A stretch of 49,521 nucleotides of DNA from DASVAL01 sp035649575 (GTDB lineage Bacteria; Planctomycetota; UBA1135; UBA2386), in the NCBI GenBank assembly GCA_035649575.1, contig DASRJH010000005.1, positions 1 to 49,521 on the forward strand, in the 5' to 3' direction. This document shows positions 32,348 to 41,155 of this stretch, piece by piece (position 1 is the first letter of the stretch; each line of letters opens with the position of its first letter). The notes below the pieces were generated by a model. That model was not told the DNA's origin and searched no databases. It saw only the letters and a list, made by a program, of their open reading frames with translations. The position numbers and the translations under genes are program-made.

Positions 32348-33301
32348 GTGACGAACGAATTGATGGGGGTGATCCTCGCCGCCGGCAAAGGCACCCGGAT
32401 GCGGCCGTTCTCCGAACACTGGCCCAAGCCGATCCTCCCGGTGATGGGCCGGCCGCTGATGGCCTACCAGCTCGAGATGATGGCGGGCCTTGGCATCCGC
32501 CACGTGGTCGTCGTGATCGGCCACCTCGGCCACGAAGTCGTGCGCGCGCTCGGCAACGGCAGCGACTACGGCGTGTCGATCACCTACGTCGAGCAGGAGG
32601 AGATGCTCGGCATCGCCCACGCGGTGTCGCGTCTCGAGTCCCACGTCGATCGCCCGTTCTTCCTGTTCCTCGGCGACATCTTCTTCGCGACCGAGAACCT
32701 CGGCTCGATGGTCGAGCGGTTCCTCGACGGCCGCGGGATCGGCGGTGTGCTCGCGTGCAAGCGCGAGCCGAACCTCGAAGCGATCAAGCGCAACTTCGTC
32801 GTGCTGCTTGGTCCCGACGGGTTCGTGACGCGCGTGATCGAGAAGCCGCGCCACCCGCGCACCGACTTGAAGGGCTGCGGCATCTATCTGTTTGACCTCG
32901 CGTTCTTCGACGCCGTGCGGCGCACGCCGCGCACCGCGATGCGCAACGAGTACGAGGTGACCGACTCGATCCAGATCTTCCTCGACGACGGCTACAAGGT
33001 CGAAGCGGCCGAGGTCGTGCGCGCGGACATGAACGTCAGCTATCCCGCCGATCTGCTCGAACTCAATCTCCTGTTGCTCGCGCAGAGCGGCAAGCCGCAG
33101 TTCGTGGCCCCGGACGTGCACCTGCACAAGGGCGCCAAGCTCGAGCGTTGCGTCGCGATGGCGGGGGCCGAGGTCGGCGAAGGCGCGCGGCTCGAGGAGT
33201 GCCTGCTCTTCCCCGGGGCGCGTGTGCCCGCCGGGCGCGTGCGGGCCCGCACGATCTTCACGTCGGAAGCCGAGATCCGCTGCTCGCCCGACGAATCGTG
33301 A
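32348..33301 (+). CDS. sugar nucleotidyltransferase (NTP-transferase family)
   Basis: 317 residues. GTG 32348 follows AAAGGAG at about 6 nt spacing, a strong ribosome site. The N-terminus carries the nucleotide-binding signature LAAGKGTRMRPF (residues 10-21) and WPKPILPVMGRP with the catalytic-type Lys. Later motifs are LGDIFF and EKPRHPRTDLKGCGIYLF. The C-terminal third has hexapeptide-like segments (GAKLERCVAMAGAEVGEGARLEECL), a left-handed helix domain. This fits glucose-1-phosphate or mannose-1-phosphate nucleotidyltransferases that make nucleotide sugars for surface polymers. The exact sugar cannot be read. Confidence 0.88.
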   Translation: MTNELMGVILAAGKGTRMRPFSEHWPKPILPVMGRPLMAYQLEMMAGLGIRHVVVVIGHLGHEVVRALGNGSDYGVSITYVEQEEMLGIAHAVSRLESHVDRPFFLFLGDIFFATENLGSMVERFLDGRGIGGVLACKREPNLEAIKRNFVVLLGPDGFVTRVIEKPRHPRTDLKGCGIYLFDLAFFDAVRRTPRTAMRNEYEVTDSIQIFLDDGYKVEAAEVVRADMNVSYPADLLELNLLLLAQSGKPQFVAPDVHLHKGAKLERCVAMAGAEVGEGARLEECLLFPGARVPAGRVRARTIFTSEAEIRCSPDES

Positions 33302-33303
33302 CG

Positions 33304-33309
33304 TAGCAT
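33304..33309 (+). promoter_or_regulatory. putative -10 box for the amidohydrolase gene
   Basis: TAGCAT followed by GGCGCCTCGCC, 44 nt upstream of the ATG at 33354 and just after the preceding stop. Confidence 0.25.
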
Positions 33310-33353
33310 GGCGCCTCGCCTGGCGTCACGACGCCGGCCGCCGAGGTCCACCG

Positions 33354-34994
33354 ATGATCGTCGCGATTGTTGCCGGTGCGTTCACCAGCCTGTCCCTGCC
33401 CCAGGAACCGGAGCCGAGGGTGGCGCCGGCGCTGATCGTGCGCGGCGCCGAGGTCTACACGGGCACCGAGAAGCCGTGGAGCGGTGCTTTCGAGGCGAGG
33501 TGGGGTCACATCGCGAATCCGGGCTCTGTGCTGGCAGAGCACCACCGCGCGCAGGTGGTCGAGCTCGAGCGCGGCTTCCTCGTGCCGGGCTTGCAGGATG
33601 CCCACGGCCACCTGCTCGGTCTCGGCACATCTCTCGCCGAAGTCGATCTCGTCGGCACGCGTTCGTTCGACGAAGTCATCGAACGGACCGCGGCCGCGGC
33701 GCAGAAGCTGCCGAAGGGCCAGTGGGTGCTCGGCCGCGGCTGGGACCAGAACGACTGGCAGGAGAAGGCCATGCCGCACCACGCCGAGCTGTCGGTCGCG
33801 GTGCCCGACCACCCGGTCTGGCTCGTGCGCATCGACGGTCACGCGGGGCTGCTGAACCTTCGCGGCCTCATGTTGTCGGGCGTGCGCGCCGGCACCGAAG
33901 CGCCGAGCGGGGGCGAGATCCAGTTCGACGACAACGGCGAACCGACCGGCGTGCTCGTCGACGCGGCGATGAAGGCCGTGCCCGAGCCCTCGCTGACCCC
34001 GGAGCAGATCCGCGAACGCCTGCTCGCGGCCCAGGCCGAGTGTCTGCGCCACGGCCTCACGTGCGTGCACGACGCCGGCGTGTCGAAGACCGTGCTCGAA
34101 GAGATGCGCCTGCTGCACGCGGCGGGTCAGTGGCACCTGCGCACCTACGTGATGCTGGCGCAGGGCGAACGCGAGTTGATCCAGAAGGGGCCGTGGCAGA
34201 CGAAGGACGGGTTGATCGTCGTGCGGGCCGTGAAGGGCTACGCCGACGGCGCGCTCGGTTCGCGCGGTGCTTCGCTGCTCGAGCCCTACACCGACCGGCC
34301 TGGTACGCGTGGCCTCGTCGGCATGCCGCGCGGTGCCTGCCTCGAGCTCGCGCAGCGTTGCGCCGACGCGGGCATGCAACTGTGCATGCACGCGATCGGC
34401 GACGCGGCGAACCGCACGGTGCTCGACGCCTATGCCGGCGTGAAGGTCGACGGTGGACTCGCCGCGCGCCGGTTCCGCGTCGAACACGCGCAGGTCGTCG
34501 CCGAGGCCGATTTCGCGCGCTTCCGCGACCTTGGCGTGGTGCCGTCGATGCAGCCGACGCATCTGACGTCGGACATGCCGTGGGCGGAATCGCGGCTCGG
34601 GCCCGAGCGCGTGTTGCGGGCCTACGCGTGGCGTTCGTTCCACGCGCTCGGCGTCGTGGTCCCGTTCGGCTCGGACTTCCCGGTCGAGTCCGTAGACCCG
34701 CGCAAAGGCCTCTACGCGGCCGTGACCACGCGTGGCGAACACGACGGCCCCGAGCAGGGGTACCGGCCCGACCAGAAGCTCAGCCGGCAGGACGCGATCC
34801 GCGGTTTCACCGCGCATGCCGCGTCGGCCATGTTCGCGGAGAAGGACCTCGGCACGATCGAAGTCGGCAAGCTCGCCGACTGCACGGTGTTCGACAAGAA
34901 CCTGCTTACCTGCAGCGATGCCGAGCTGTTGACCGCGAAGGTCTGGCTTACGGTCGTCAACGGCAAGGTGGTCTACGACGGACGCGGCAAGTAG
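33354..34994 (+). CDS. amidohydrolase-3-family metal-dependent hydrolase (YtcJ-like)
   Basis: 546 residues. Short N-terminal hydrophobic stretch (MIVAIVAGAFTSLSL) that may be a signal. Then ALIVRGAEVYTG, the beta strand of the composite domain, and DAHGHLLGLG with H84 and H86 as metal ligands. Further motifs are RGWDQNDW, MHAIGDAANR, RVEHAQVV and FGSDFPVE, followed by GFTAHAASAMFAEKDLG and GKLADCTVFDKN at the C-terminal end, typical of the family. Substrate unknown. The YtcJ/exoenzyme group hydrolyses C-N bonds in varied small molecules. Confidence 0.88.
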   Translation: MIVAIVAGAFTSLSLPQEPEPRVAPALIVRGAEVYTGTEKPWSGAFEARWGHIANPGSVLAEHHRAQVVELERGFLVPGLQDAHGHLLGLGTSLAEVDLVGTRSFDEVIERTAAAAQKLPKGQWVLGRGWDQNDWQEKAMPHHAELSVAVPDHPVWLVRIDGHAGLLNLRGLMLSGVRAGTEAPSGGEIQFDDNGEPTGVLVDAAMKAVPEPSLTPEQIRERLLAAQAECLRHGLTCVHDAGVSKTVLEEMRLLHAAGQWHLRTYVMLAQGERELIQKGPWQTKDGLIVVRAVKGYADGALGSRGASLLEPYTDRPGTRGLVGMPRGACLELAQRCADAGMQLCMHAIGDAANRTVLDAYAGVKVDGGLAARRFRVEHAQVVAEADFARFRDLGVVPSMQPTHLTSDMPWAESRLGPERVLRAYAWRSFHALGVVVPFGSDFPVESVDPRKGLYAAVTTRGEHDGPEQGYRPDQKLSRQDAIRGFTAHAASAMFAEKDLGTIEVGKLADCTVFDKNLLTCSDAELLTAKVWLTVVNGKVVYDGRGK

Positions 34995-35004
34995 AACGCA
35001 GCCC

Positions 35005-35832
35005 ATGTCGCCGGCCGCATCCCTGCCCTACGAGCAGAAGCTCGAAGCCCTGCGCGCGGGGCTCGGTGCCTTGCCGGGAGCCGTCGTCGCGTTCTCGGGC
35101 GGCGTGGACTCGACGGCGCTGCTGCACGCGTGCTTTGCCGCACTCGGCCCGCGCACGGTCGCCGTGACGGCCGACTCGCCGTCGCTGCCGCGCGCCGAAC
35201 TCGCAGCGGCCAGGGAGCTCGCGGCCGAGATCGGCGTGCGCCACGTCGTGCTGCCGACCCGCGAGCTCGACAACCCCGGCTACCGCGCGAACGCGGGCGA
35301 CCGCTGCTACTTCTGCAAGAAGGAGCTGTTCGTCACCGTCGCCGAGCAGCGTCGCACGATTGCGCCCGCGGACTGGGTCGTCGTCTACGGCGCGATCACC
35401 GACGATCTCGGCGACCACCGTCCCGGCCAGAAGGCCGCCGCCGAGCATCAGGTCCGCGCACCGCTCGTCGACGCAGGGTTCAGCAAGCTCGACGTGCGCC
35501 GCTACAGCCGCGAGGCCGGTCTGCGCACGGCTGACAAGGCGAGTCTCGCGTGTCTGTCGTCGCGCGTGCCCTACGGCACGGCGATCGACGCCGCGATGCT
35601 GGCTCGCATCGAGCGCGCCGAGTCGGTCCTGCGCGAGCTCGGTTTCCGCCAGTTCCGCGTGCGCCACCACGACACGGTGGCGCGCGTCGAGATGGCACCA
35701 TCCGAGCTCGAACGCGCGTTCGAGCAACGCGAGATGATCGGCCGTGGGCTCGTCGCGGCCGGTTATGCCTTCGTGGCGCTCGACGTGTTCGGCTACCGGT
35801 CCGGGGCGATGAACGCTCTTCTGGTCAAGTGA
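35005..35832 (+). CDS. larE: LarE-type ATP-dependent sulfur transferase
   Basis: 275 residues. PP-loop motif SGGVDST (31-37), then CYFCKKELF (C101, C104), and ACLSSRVPYGT with C183 in the position of the sacrificial Cys176 of Lactiplantibacillus plantarum LarE. LarE supplies sulfur to the nickel-pincer cofactor of LarA-type lactate racemases and other racemases. The extra CxxC suggests the variant that binds a [4Fe-4S] cluster. No larA, larB or larC is in the window. Starts 10 nt after the amidohydrolase stop, and 6 nt before the next ATG. Confidence 0.87.
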   Translation: MSPAASLPYEQKLEALRAGLGALPGAVVAFSGGVDSTALLHACFAALGPRTVAVTADSPSLPRAELAAARELAAEIGVRHVVLPTRELDNPGYRANAGDRCYFCKKELFVTVAEQRRTIAPADWVVVYGAITDDLGDHRPGQKAAAEHQVRAPLVDAGFSKLDVRRYSREAGLRTADKASLACLSSRVPYGTAIDAAMLARIERAESVLRELGFRQFRVRHHDTVARVEMAPSELERAFEQREMIGRGLVAAGYAFVALDVFGYRSGAMNALLVK

Positions 35833-35838
35833 GGTCCG

Positions 35839-37197
35839 ATGCGGGCAGTCTCGTTGCGTGTCGTTCTCGTGCTGTCTTCGACCTGCGCCGCGCTCGCCGG
35901 CCAGGCGGCTCTGATCACCGAGCAGCGCGTGCGTGAGACGGTGACGTGGCTCGCGGCCGACGAACGAGCGGGCCGCGACACGGGCAGCCCCGAGATCGAA
36001 CAGGCGGCGCTCTGGCTCGCGCAGCGCTTCCAGGCCGCGGGCCTCGCGCCGGTCCACGACGAGGGTTCGTGGTTCCACGAGTTCACGGTGCCCGGGCTCG
36101 TGATCGATTCCGGCACCGTGAAGATGAAGCTCGTGCGCAGGATGGGCGACGCGGTGTCGGAGCACGTGCTCGAACCCGATCGCGACGTGCGGCTGAGGAC
36201 CGGCGCCGACGTGATCGAGGGACACGACGAAGCCTGCACGGTCGCGCGATCTGACGATCCCGTGATGCAGCGGCTGCTCGGCGCTGGTTCGGCACGCCGC
36301 CCCATGGTCATCGAGGTCGCCGAGGACGATCCCCACTGGTTACGCGCGAAGGGCGAACACAGCGTGGTGGGTGGGCGCCGCGCGGCGGCGCGCCCCGTGT
36401 TCCTCGTGCGCAAGTCCGTGCTGCCGCCGCCGGATCCCGAGCAGAGGGAGATCACCTGGTTGGCGACGTGGTCGGTCGGCGCGCCCAAGAAGACGGACGT
36501 GCCGCAGAAGAACGTCATGGCGTTGCTGCCCGGCACCACCGCGAAGGACGAGTACGTGGTCGTCAGCGCGCACTACGACCACATCGGCACCGGCAATCCC
36601 GTGGATGGGGATGGGATCTACAACGGCGCCGACGACGACGCGACCGGTACGACCGCCGTCGTGCTGCTCGCCGAGGCGCTCGCCAAGACGCCGCTGCGAC
36701 GCAGCGTGCTGTTCGTCTGCTTCGCGGCCGAGGAGCGTGGCCTGCTCGGTTCGGCGGCCTTCTGCGCGAAGCCACCGGTGCCGCTCGAGAAGGTCGTCTG
36801 CAACGTCAACATCGAGATGATCGGGCGGCCCGAAGAGGGCAAGGAGGGCAAAGCCTGGATCACTGGTCAGGACCTCAGCGACTTCGCGGCGATCGCGAAG
36901 CAAGCACTCGAGCGGCGTTCCGTCGGGCTCGTCGACTTCCCGATGGCGGCGAACCTGTTCGCGGCGAGCGACAACTTCTCGTTCGTGCAGCACGGCATCG
37001 TCGCGCACTCGATCAGCGCGGGATCGCTGCACGAGGACTATCACCGGCCCGGCGATGAGGTCGACAAGCTCGACATCGCGCACATGACCAGGATCGTCAC
37101 GGCTCTGTGCGAGGTCGTGCGCGAGTTCGCCGACCGGGAGGCAGCGCCGGCTTGGAACGAGGCCGGCCGAAAGCGGCTCGAGCGCCTGCGCAAGTAG
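35839..37197 (+). CDS. M28-family zinc peptidase, secreted
   Basis: 452 residues. Signal peptide 1-22 (CAALAGQ). The PA-like insert is within about 95-200. The M28 zinc site is complete: H245 (SAHYDH), D265 (NGADDDATG), catalytic and ligand Glu pair E298/E299 (AAEERGLLGS), E326 (NIEMIGR, where D is more common) and H402 (DYHRPGD). Expected to act as an aminopeptidase/metallopeptidase outside the cytoplasm. GAGGT lies 4-8 nt before the ATG. Close to larE on the same strand. Confidence 0.9.
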   Translation: MRAVSLRVVLVLSSTCAALAGQAALITEQRVRETVTWLAADERAGRDTGSPEIEQAALWLAQRFQAAGLAPVHDEGSWFHEFTVPGLVIDSGTVKMKLVRRMGDAVSEHVLEPDRDVRLRTGADVIEGHDEACTVARSDDPVMQRLLGAGSARRPMVIEVAEDDPHWLRAKGEHSVVGGRRAAARPVFLVRKSVLPPPDPEQREITWLATWSVGAPKKTDVPQKNVMALLPGTTAKDEYVVVSAHYDHIGTGNPVDGDGIYNGADDDATGTTAVVLLAEALAKTPLRRSVLFVCFAAEERGLLGSAAFCAKPPVPLEKVVCNVNIEMIGRPEEGKEGKAWITGQDLSDFAAIAKQALERRSVGLVDFPMAANLFAASDNFSFVQHGIVAHSISAGSLHEDYHRPGDEVDKLDIAHMTRIVTALCEVVREFADREAAPAWNEAGRKRLERLRK

Positions 37198-37207
37198 CCC
37201 GCGTCTA

Positions 37208-37255
37208 CCGGCTGCGCGCCTGGCGCACTGGCCGGCTGCGCGGCTAGCGCACTGG
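37208..37255 (+). repeat. tandem 24-bp repeat
   Basis: Units 37208-37231 and 37232-37255 match at 22 of 24 positions (CCGGCTGCGCG, then a variable pair, then GCGCACTGG). The second unit overlaps the 3' end and stop codon of the neighbouring minus-strand gene. Confidence 0.75.
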
Positions 37256-37822
37256 ATACGGCCAGTTGCGGTCCTTGATGATCACCGTCGACGGCTGCCG
37301 CAGGATGTACTCGGGGGCCGGCGGATCCAACGGCTCGTCTGCTTGCTCGAGTTGCGAGGTGCAGCGGATCTGCCACTTCCAACCGGGATGCAGGTGCGCG
37401 TCGAAGGTCTGCGTGCGCAACTCGTCGGAGTAGTAGCTGCCGCGCGCGATCGGCATCGGGACAGGAATGATGCACACACAGGCCTGGCTCGCGACCAGCT
37501 TGCCATCGCTGTCGAGCACGTCGAGCGACACCCAGGACTGGACGACGGGCTTCTCGGTGCGGTTCTGGTAGTGGAAGCGGCAGCGCACGTAGGCGCCCCC
37601 GGGGAACCCATCGAGAGAAATCTCGCGAATGGTCACGCGGCCATGACCCGGAAAGTCGCGCACTATCGGCGTGATGTTCTCTTCGCGAAACACCCGCTGG
37701 ATCGTCTGGAAGGTGCGGAGCTCGGCCTCGAGCACATGCTCGGGACGGTCGATCTCGACAGGAGTTGCGCAAGCAGCAGCGAGCAGCAGAGTGGAGGTGA
37801 CGAGCCGGCGTCGGTGGTTCAT
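37244..37822 (-). CDS. predicted lipoprotein of unknown function
   Basis: 192 residues. ATG 37822 gives the signal MNHRRRLVTSTLLLAAAC with lipobox AAAC. The mature part has an Ig-like or small beta-sandwich look (SLDGFPGGAYVRCRFHYQNR, then WVSLDVLDSDGK), like the YcfL-type lipoproteins that modify a target's regulation. This is a weak inference; no named family is assigned. Start chosen by lipobox position. Confidence 0.7.
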   Translation of the reverse strand: MNHRRRLVTSTLLLAAACATPVEIDRPEHVLEAELRTFQTIQRVFREENITPIVRDFPGHGRVTIREISLDGFPGGAYVRCRFHYQNRTEKPVVQSWVSLDVLDSDGKLVASQACVCIIPVPMPIARGSYYSDELRTQTFDAHLHPGWKWQIRCTSQLEQADEPLDPPAPEYILRQPSTVIIKDRNWPYPVR

Positions 37823-37883
37823 GGGGGCGCGCACAGGCAAGTATTGTTCCGTGCAGTGGGACGGGATGGAAGGTGGCTCCTGG

Positions 37884-39758
37884 TCAGGAGCCGAGAACGA
37901 GACGAACTCCGTTCGAAAGCGCGAAGAGCACGGCGGCGGCCGGACTGAGGTCGACCATGAGGCCCTGGGCGAAGAGCGACTGCCCGAGCAGGCTCGGCTC
38001 CATCGGGGCAGGGTACGTGAAGTTCACGGGCTGCCCGACTCCGGCCCAGATACCGCCCGTGATACCGACGTAGGGGCCCGAGAGATCGAGCAGCACTTCA
38101 CCGGGCTGGCCGGGGCTCATGCCGAAGCCTGGGATCGACACGCCGCACGGGAAGCCCGGCGCGGCGACGAGACCGAAGAACAGGACGCCGAGCGTGGCCG
38201 AACCGGTCTGGGTGCCGAGCGGGTTCGTCAGCGCGAGCGTCGTCGTCGTGCCGAGCGCCGGGCGGCCGGTCGCGACGAGGCTGCCCAGCGGGTTCACGCC
38301 ACAACCGTATGGCGTGGCGGTCGCGAGCGTGACGCCGAGTTGACCCGCGGCATCGACGGCCTGCGCGATCACGTCGCCGGCATCGACGCGCTTGTCGGTC
38401 CACGCGAGAAGGCTCGTGCCGCTCGGCGTCGTGCCGAGGTTGAGCCGCAGCTTGTCGCTCGCGACCGTGCAGGCCGCGACGCCGGGCCAGAGTGCCGCGC
38501 CGGTGCCGTCGCGACCGAACAGCCAGACCTTCTTCTGCTGGATGCCGAGCGACTCCTCGAGCACCGCCGCAGTGATGCCCGAGGGACCGAAGCGCGCGGC
38601 GACCGGCGCGAACTTCACGACCGTGTCGATCGGCATCAGCGTGACGCCGCCGGAACCCCACTGTCGGGCCCCGGTCGCGTCGAGCTTCTGCGCGAAGATG
38701 CCCCACGTCGTCTGCCCGATGTTGCGCTCGTTCCAGACCGCGAACACCTCCTGCGTCCCCGGTTGCCAGACGATCGCCGGATCGAACTTGCTGTTGCCGC
38801 TCGTCGACACGTCGACGCCGTCGTGCGGGAAGGCCTCGGTGCCGTTGCCGAGCACGCGCTGCACGCGGCACGCGAACAGATTGCCGACGGCGAAGTGCCA
38901 CGCGAAGACGGCGCCACCGCTGCCGTCGGGCAAGAGGCGCGGTTCGTGAGCGATCGGCACCGAGCCGCCATCGAACACCGCGATGCGCGTGCCGCCGTTC
39001 CACATCGCATTGCCGCCGGGCCCGAACTTCTGCGCGTGCACGTGCTTGTTGCCGGTGAAAGCGGTCGTGCGGACCCAGCTGATCACATAGCCGTTGCTGT
39101 CGGCGGTAGCGATGCGGCAGAAGCCCGGCGTGGCGCCTGTGTCCGCGGCGATGCTGTAGCCACTACCGGGATAGATCGGCGTGCCGTGCGCGTAGACGAG
39201 CTGGTACTGGATCGTGGCCGTCACCGTGTTGGCCCAGCAGAAGGCGAACAGACCGCCCGACGTCTCGCAGACGCGCGGGCTCGGCTCGTAGTCGCCGTTG
39301 TTCGACAGTGCTATGCCGTTGCTGCCCCAGACGAACGTGCCGTTCGGCGCGATGCGGTAGGCATAGACGTCGAGATCGCCGCCCGCGCGCGTGTCGGTGA
39401 ACGTCAGTACGCAGTGGTCCAGGCGGTCGCAGATCAGGTCCCAGTCGACGAGCGAAGTGCTCTGCGGATTGGCGCTCACGAGGATGCCGTTGTGCGGCCA
39501 TTGCTCGACGCCGGCGGCGTCGAGCCGCTGCAGGTAGACCGCGTAGGCGCCGCTGCGGTTGTCGAACCAGCCGATGTAGCAGCCGCCGTCGGACGCAACC
39601 GCGACCTTGGGCAGCACCTGTTCGCCAATGCCGTCTCCGATCGGCAGGTTCGCGGATGGCGAGGTGGACCATTGGGCGCGCAATCCCGATGCGAGGAATC
39701 CAGGTGCCAGGAACGCTGCGAGCAGGAACGGAACGGTGGCGGCGACTCTGCAGGACAT
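37884..39758 (-). CDS. large secreted beta-repeat protein with a Planctomycetota-type C-terminal domain
   Basis: 624 residues from ATG 39758; signal peptide 1-30 (LASGLRAQ). The body (30-480) has repeating short motifs such as LPKVAVASDGGCYIGWFDNR, HAQKFGPGGNAMWNGG and IFAQKLDATGARQWG. Each is a W/F-x-N-x-R or QxxDxxGxxxW blade suited to a beta propeller. The tail (about 500-624) starts CGVNPLGSLVATGRPALGTT and ends LVLGS. It resembles the tail of the kelch-like protein at 6164-8698 and could be a sorting or attachment domain shared by these proteins (inference). No enzyme motif. Confidence 0.85.
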   Translation of the reverse strand: MSCRVAATVPFLLAAFLAPGFLASGLRAQWSTSPSANLPIGDGIGEQVLPKVAVASDGGCYIGWFDNRSGAYAVYLQRLDAAGVEQWPHNGILVSANPQSTSLVDWDLICDRLDHCVLTFTDTRAGGDLDVYAYRIAPNGTFVWGSNGIALSNNGDYEPSPRVCETSGGLFAFCWANTVTATIQYQLVYAHGTPIYPGSGYSIAADTGATPGFCRIATADSNGYVISWVRTTAFTGNKHVHAQKFGPGGNAMWNGGTRIAVFDGGSVPIAHEPRLLPDGSGGAVFAWHFAVGNLFACRVQRVLGNGTEAFPHDGVDVSTSGNSKFDPAIVWQPGTQEVFAVWNERNIGQTTWGIFAQKLDATGARQWGSGGVTLMPIDTVVKFAPVAARFGPSGITAAVLEESLGIQQKKVWLFGRDGTGAALWPGVAACTVASDKLRLNLGTTPSGTSLLAWTDKRVDAGDVIAQAVDAAGQLGVTLATATPYGCGVNPLGSLVATGRPALGTTTTLALTNPLGTQTGSATLGVLFFGLVAAPGFPCGVSIPGFGMSPGQPGEVLLDLSGPYVGITGGIWAGVGQPVNFTYPAPMEPSLLGQSLFAQGLMVDLSPAAAVLFALSNGVRLVLGS

Positions 39759-39964
39759 GACATCACCATAGTCGTCGCCAGCGCGCAGCGTCAGTCTCCA
39801 AAGATGCCCGAGGTCGGAACTGATGGTCTGCGTGGACCAGGATCCCCGCGCCGCGCCGCCCCGTTTCGAAGCCAACGGGTCCGAACGCGCGGTGTGCTTC
39901 CGGCGAGAGCACGTTCGTGCTACACCAAACCCGGGTTCTCACGAAAGAAGTCGAGGACGGGAGC

Positions 39965-41065
39965 ATGCTGACGTGTCCGCGCGATCATCGCGAACTCCGC
40001 CGTGCCAAGGTCCCTGGCGGCGTCGTGTTCGTGTGCGCGCAGTGCGGGGGCCGCGCGATGACGATGCCGATGCTGCGGCGCCATCTGCCATCCGCGGTGG
40101 CGCGTGCCTTGTGGGTGAGTGCAACGACTTCTGCGGCGCCGGGACTGCCGTGTCCTGTGTGCCGGCGCACGGCCGTGCGCACGCCGCTGGACGTCGACGG
40201 CGACGACGTCGTGCTCGACGTCTGCCGCGGGTGTGCATGTGTCTGGTTCGATTGCGGCGAGCGTTCGAAGCTGCCCGATGCCCCGCCGGCCCCACCACCT
40301 GACGGTCTGCCGCCCGAGGTGCGCCAGCGGCTGGCGATCGAGCAAGTGAAGGAGATGGCGCAGCGGGCGCGGGAATGGGAAGCCGAGGAGCCGAACCTGT
40401 CGCTGGCCCGCCTACCCGCGTTGTTCGGCATGCCGGTCGAGTTGTCCGAGCCCGCGTTCGCCGCGCGCGCGTGGTGCACGTGGAGCACGGCTCTCGTCGT
40501 CGCCGTCGTCAGTGTCGTCGGGTTCTACCACCCACGAGTCGTGAGCGCGCTCGAGCTCGTGCCCCGTGACATGGCCGATTCCCTCGGCGCCACGTTGGTA
40601 ACGCCGTTCTTCGTGCATGCGAACTGGGTGCACTTGCTCGGCAATCTGTGGTTCCTCGTCGTGTTCGGCGACGATCTCGAACACGTGCTCGGCCGCCGGC
40701 GATGGTTCCTGCTGCTCGGGATCGCGACGCTGCTCGGATCTGTCGCCCAGGTGATGGGTGATCCGCAGAGCTGGGTGCCGTGCGTCGGGGCGAGCGGTGG
40801 CATCTCGGGCTTCGTGCTCTGCTACGCGCTCGCGTTCCCCGAGGCGCGCCTCGGCATGTGGTTCTTCGCACGCTACTCGGTGCGTCCGGTGTGGGTGACG
40901 TTCTCGGCGCGCACGGGGCTGCTGTGCTGGTTCGTGCTGCAGGCGATCTTGCTCTGGAAGCAGCTCGCTGGCCTGAGCAGCGTCAGCGCGCTCGCGCATC
41001 TGGGCGGCGTGCTCGGGGGTGTGGTCGTGTGGCTCGACTGGCGCAACCGCGGCCGCGTAGCGTGA
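39965..41065 (+). CDS. rhomboid intramembrane protease with N-terminal zinc-ribbon domains
   Basis: 366 residues. Zinc-ribbon-like halves: C4, C24, C27 with a CxxC-GG ending, and C63/C66 with C87/C90 in a second pair. Charged linker (105-150), then a rhomboid core: HANWVHLLGN (H218, H223, N227), GASGG with the nucleophile Ser277, and the catalytic His345 in AHLGG. Rhomboids cleave transmembrane substrates in the membrane. ATG 39965 was chosen (GACGGGAGC upstream); a GTG at 39917 is an alternative. The cytoplasmic zinc ribbon may control access or substrate choice. It precedes ffh. Confidence 0.9.
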   Translation: MLTCPRDHRELRRAKVPGGVVFVCAQCGGRAMTMPMLRRHLPSAVARALWVSATTSAAPGLPCPVCRRTAVRTPLDVDGDDVVLDVCRGCACVWFDCGERSKLPDAPPAPPPDGLPPEVRQRLAIEQVKEMAQRAREWEAEEPNLSLARLPALFGMPVELSEPAFAARAWCTWSTALVVAVVSVVGFYHPRVVSALELVPRDMADSLGATLVTPFFVHANWVHLLGNLWFLVVFGDDLEHVLGRRRWFLLLGIATLLGSVAQVMGDPQSWVPCVGASGGISGFVLCYALAFPEARLGMWFFARYSVRPVWVTFSARTGLLCWFVLQAILLWKQLAGLSSVSALAHLGGVLGGVVVWLDWRNRGRVA

Positions 41066-41155
41066 CGACGATCGTGCTCGCGAGATTGGCAATTCTCGCG
41101 GCGGCAACGCGACTCGCCCTTGACCAGGGCTGCCCGCTCCAACATCCTGCGGGTG

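Noticed and set aside
29899..32427. Minus-strand frame of 842 codons opposite the FG-GAP lipoprotein
   Set aside because: No signal peptide or domain; the plus-strand frame has regular calcium-binding loops and a lipobox.
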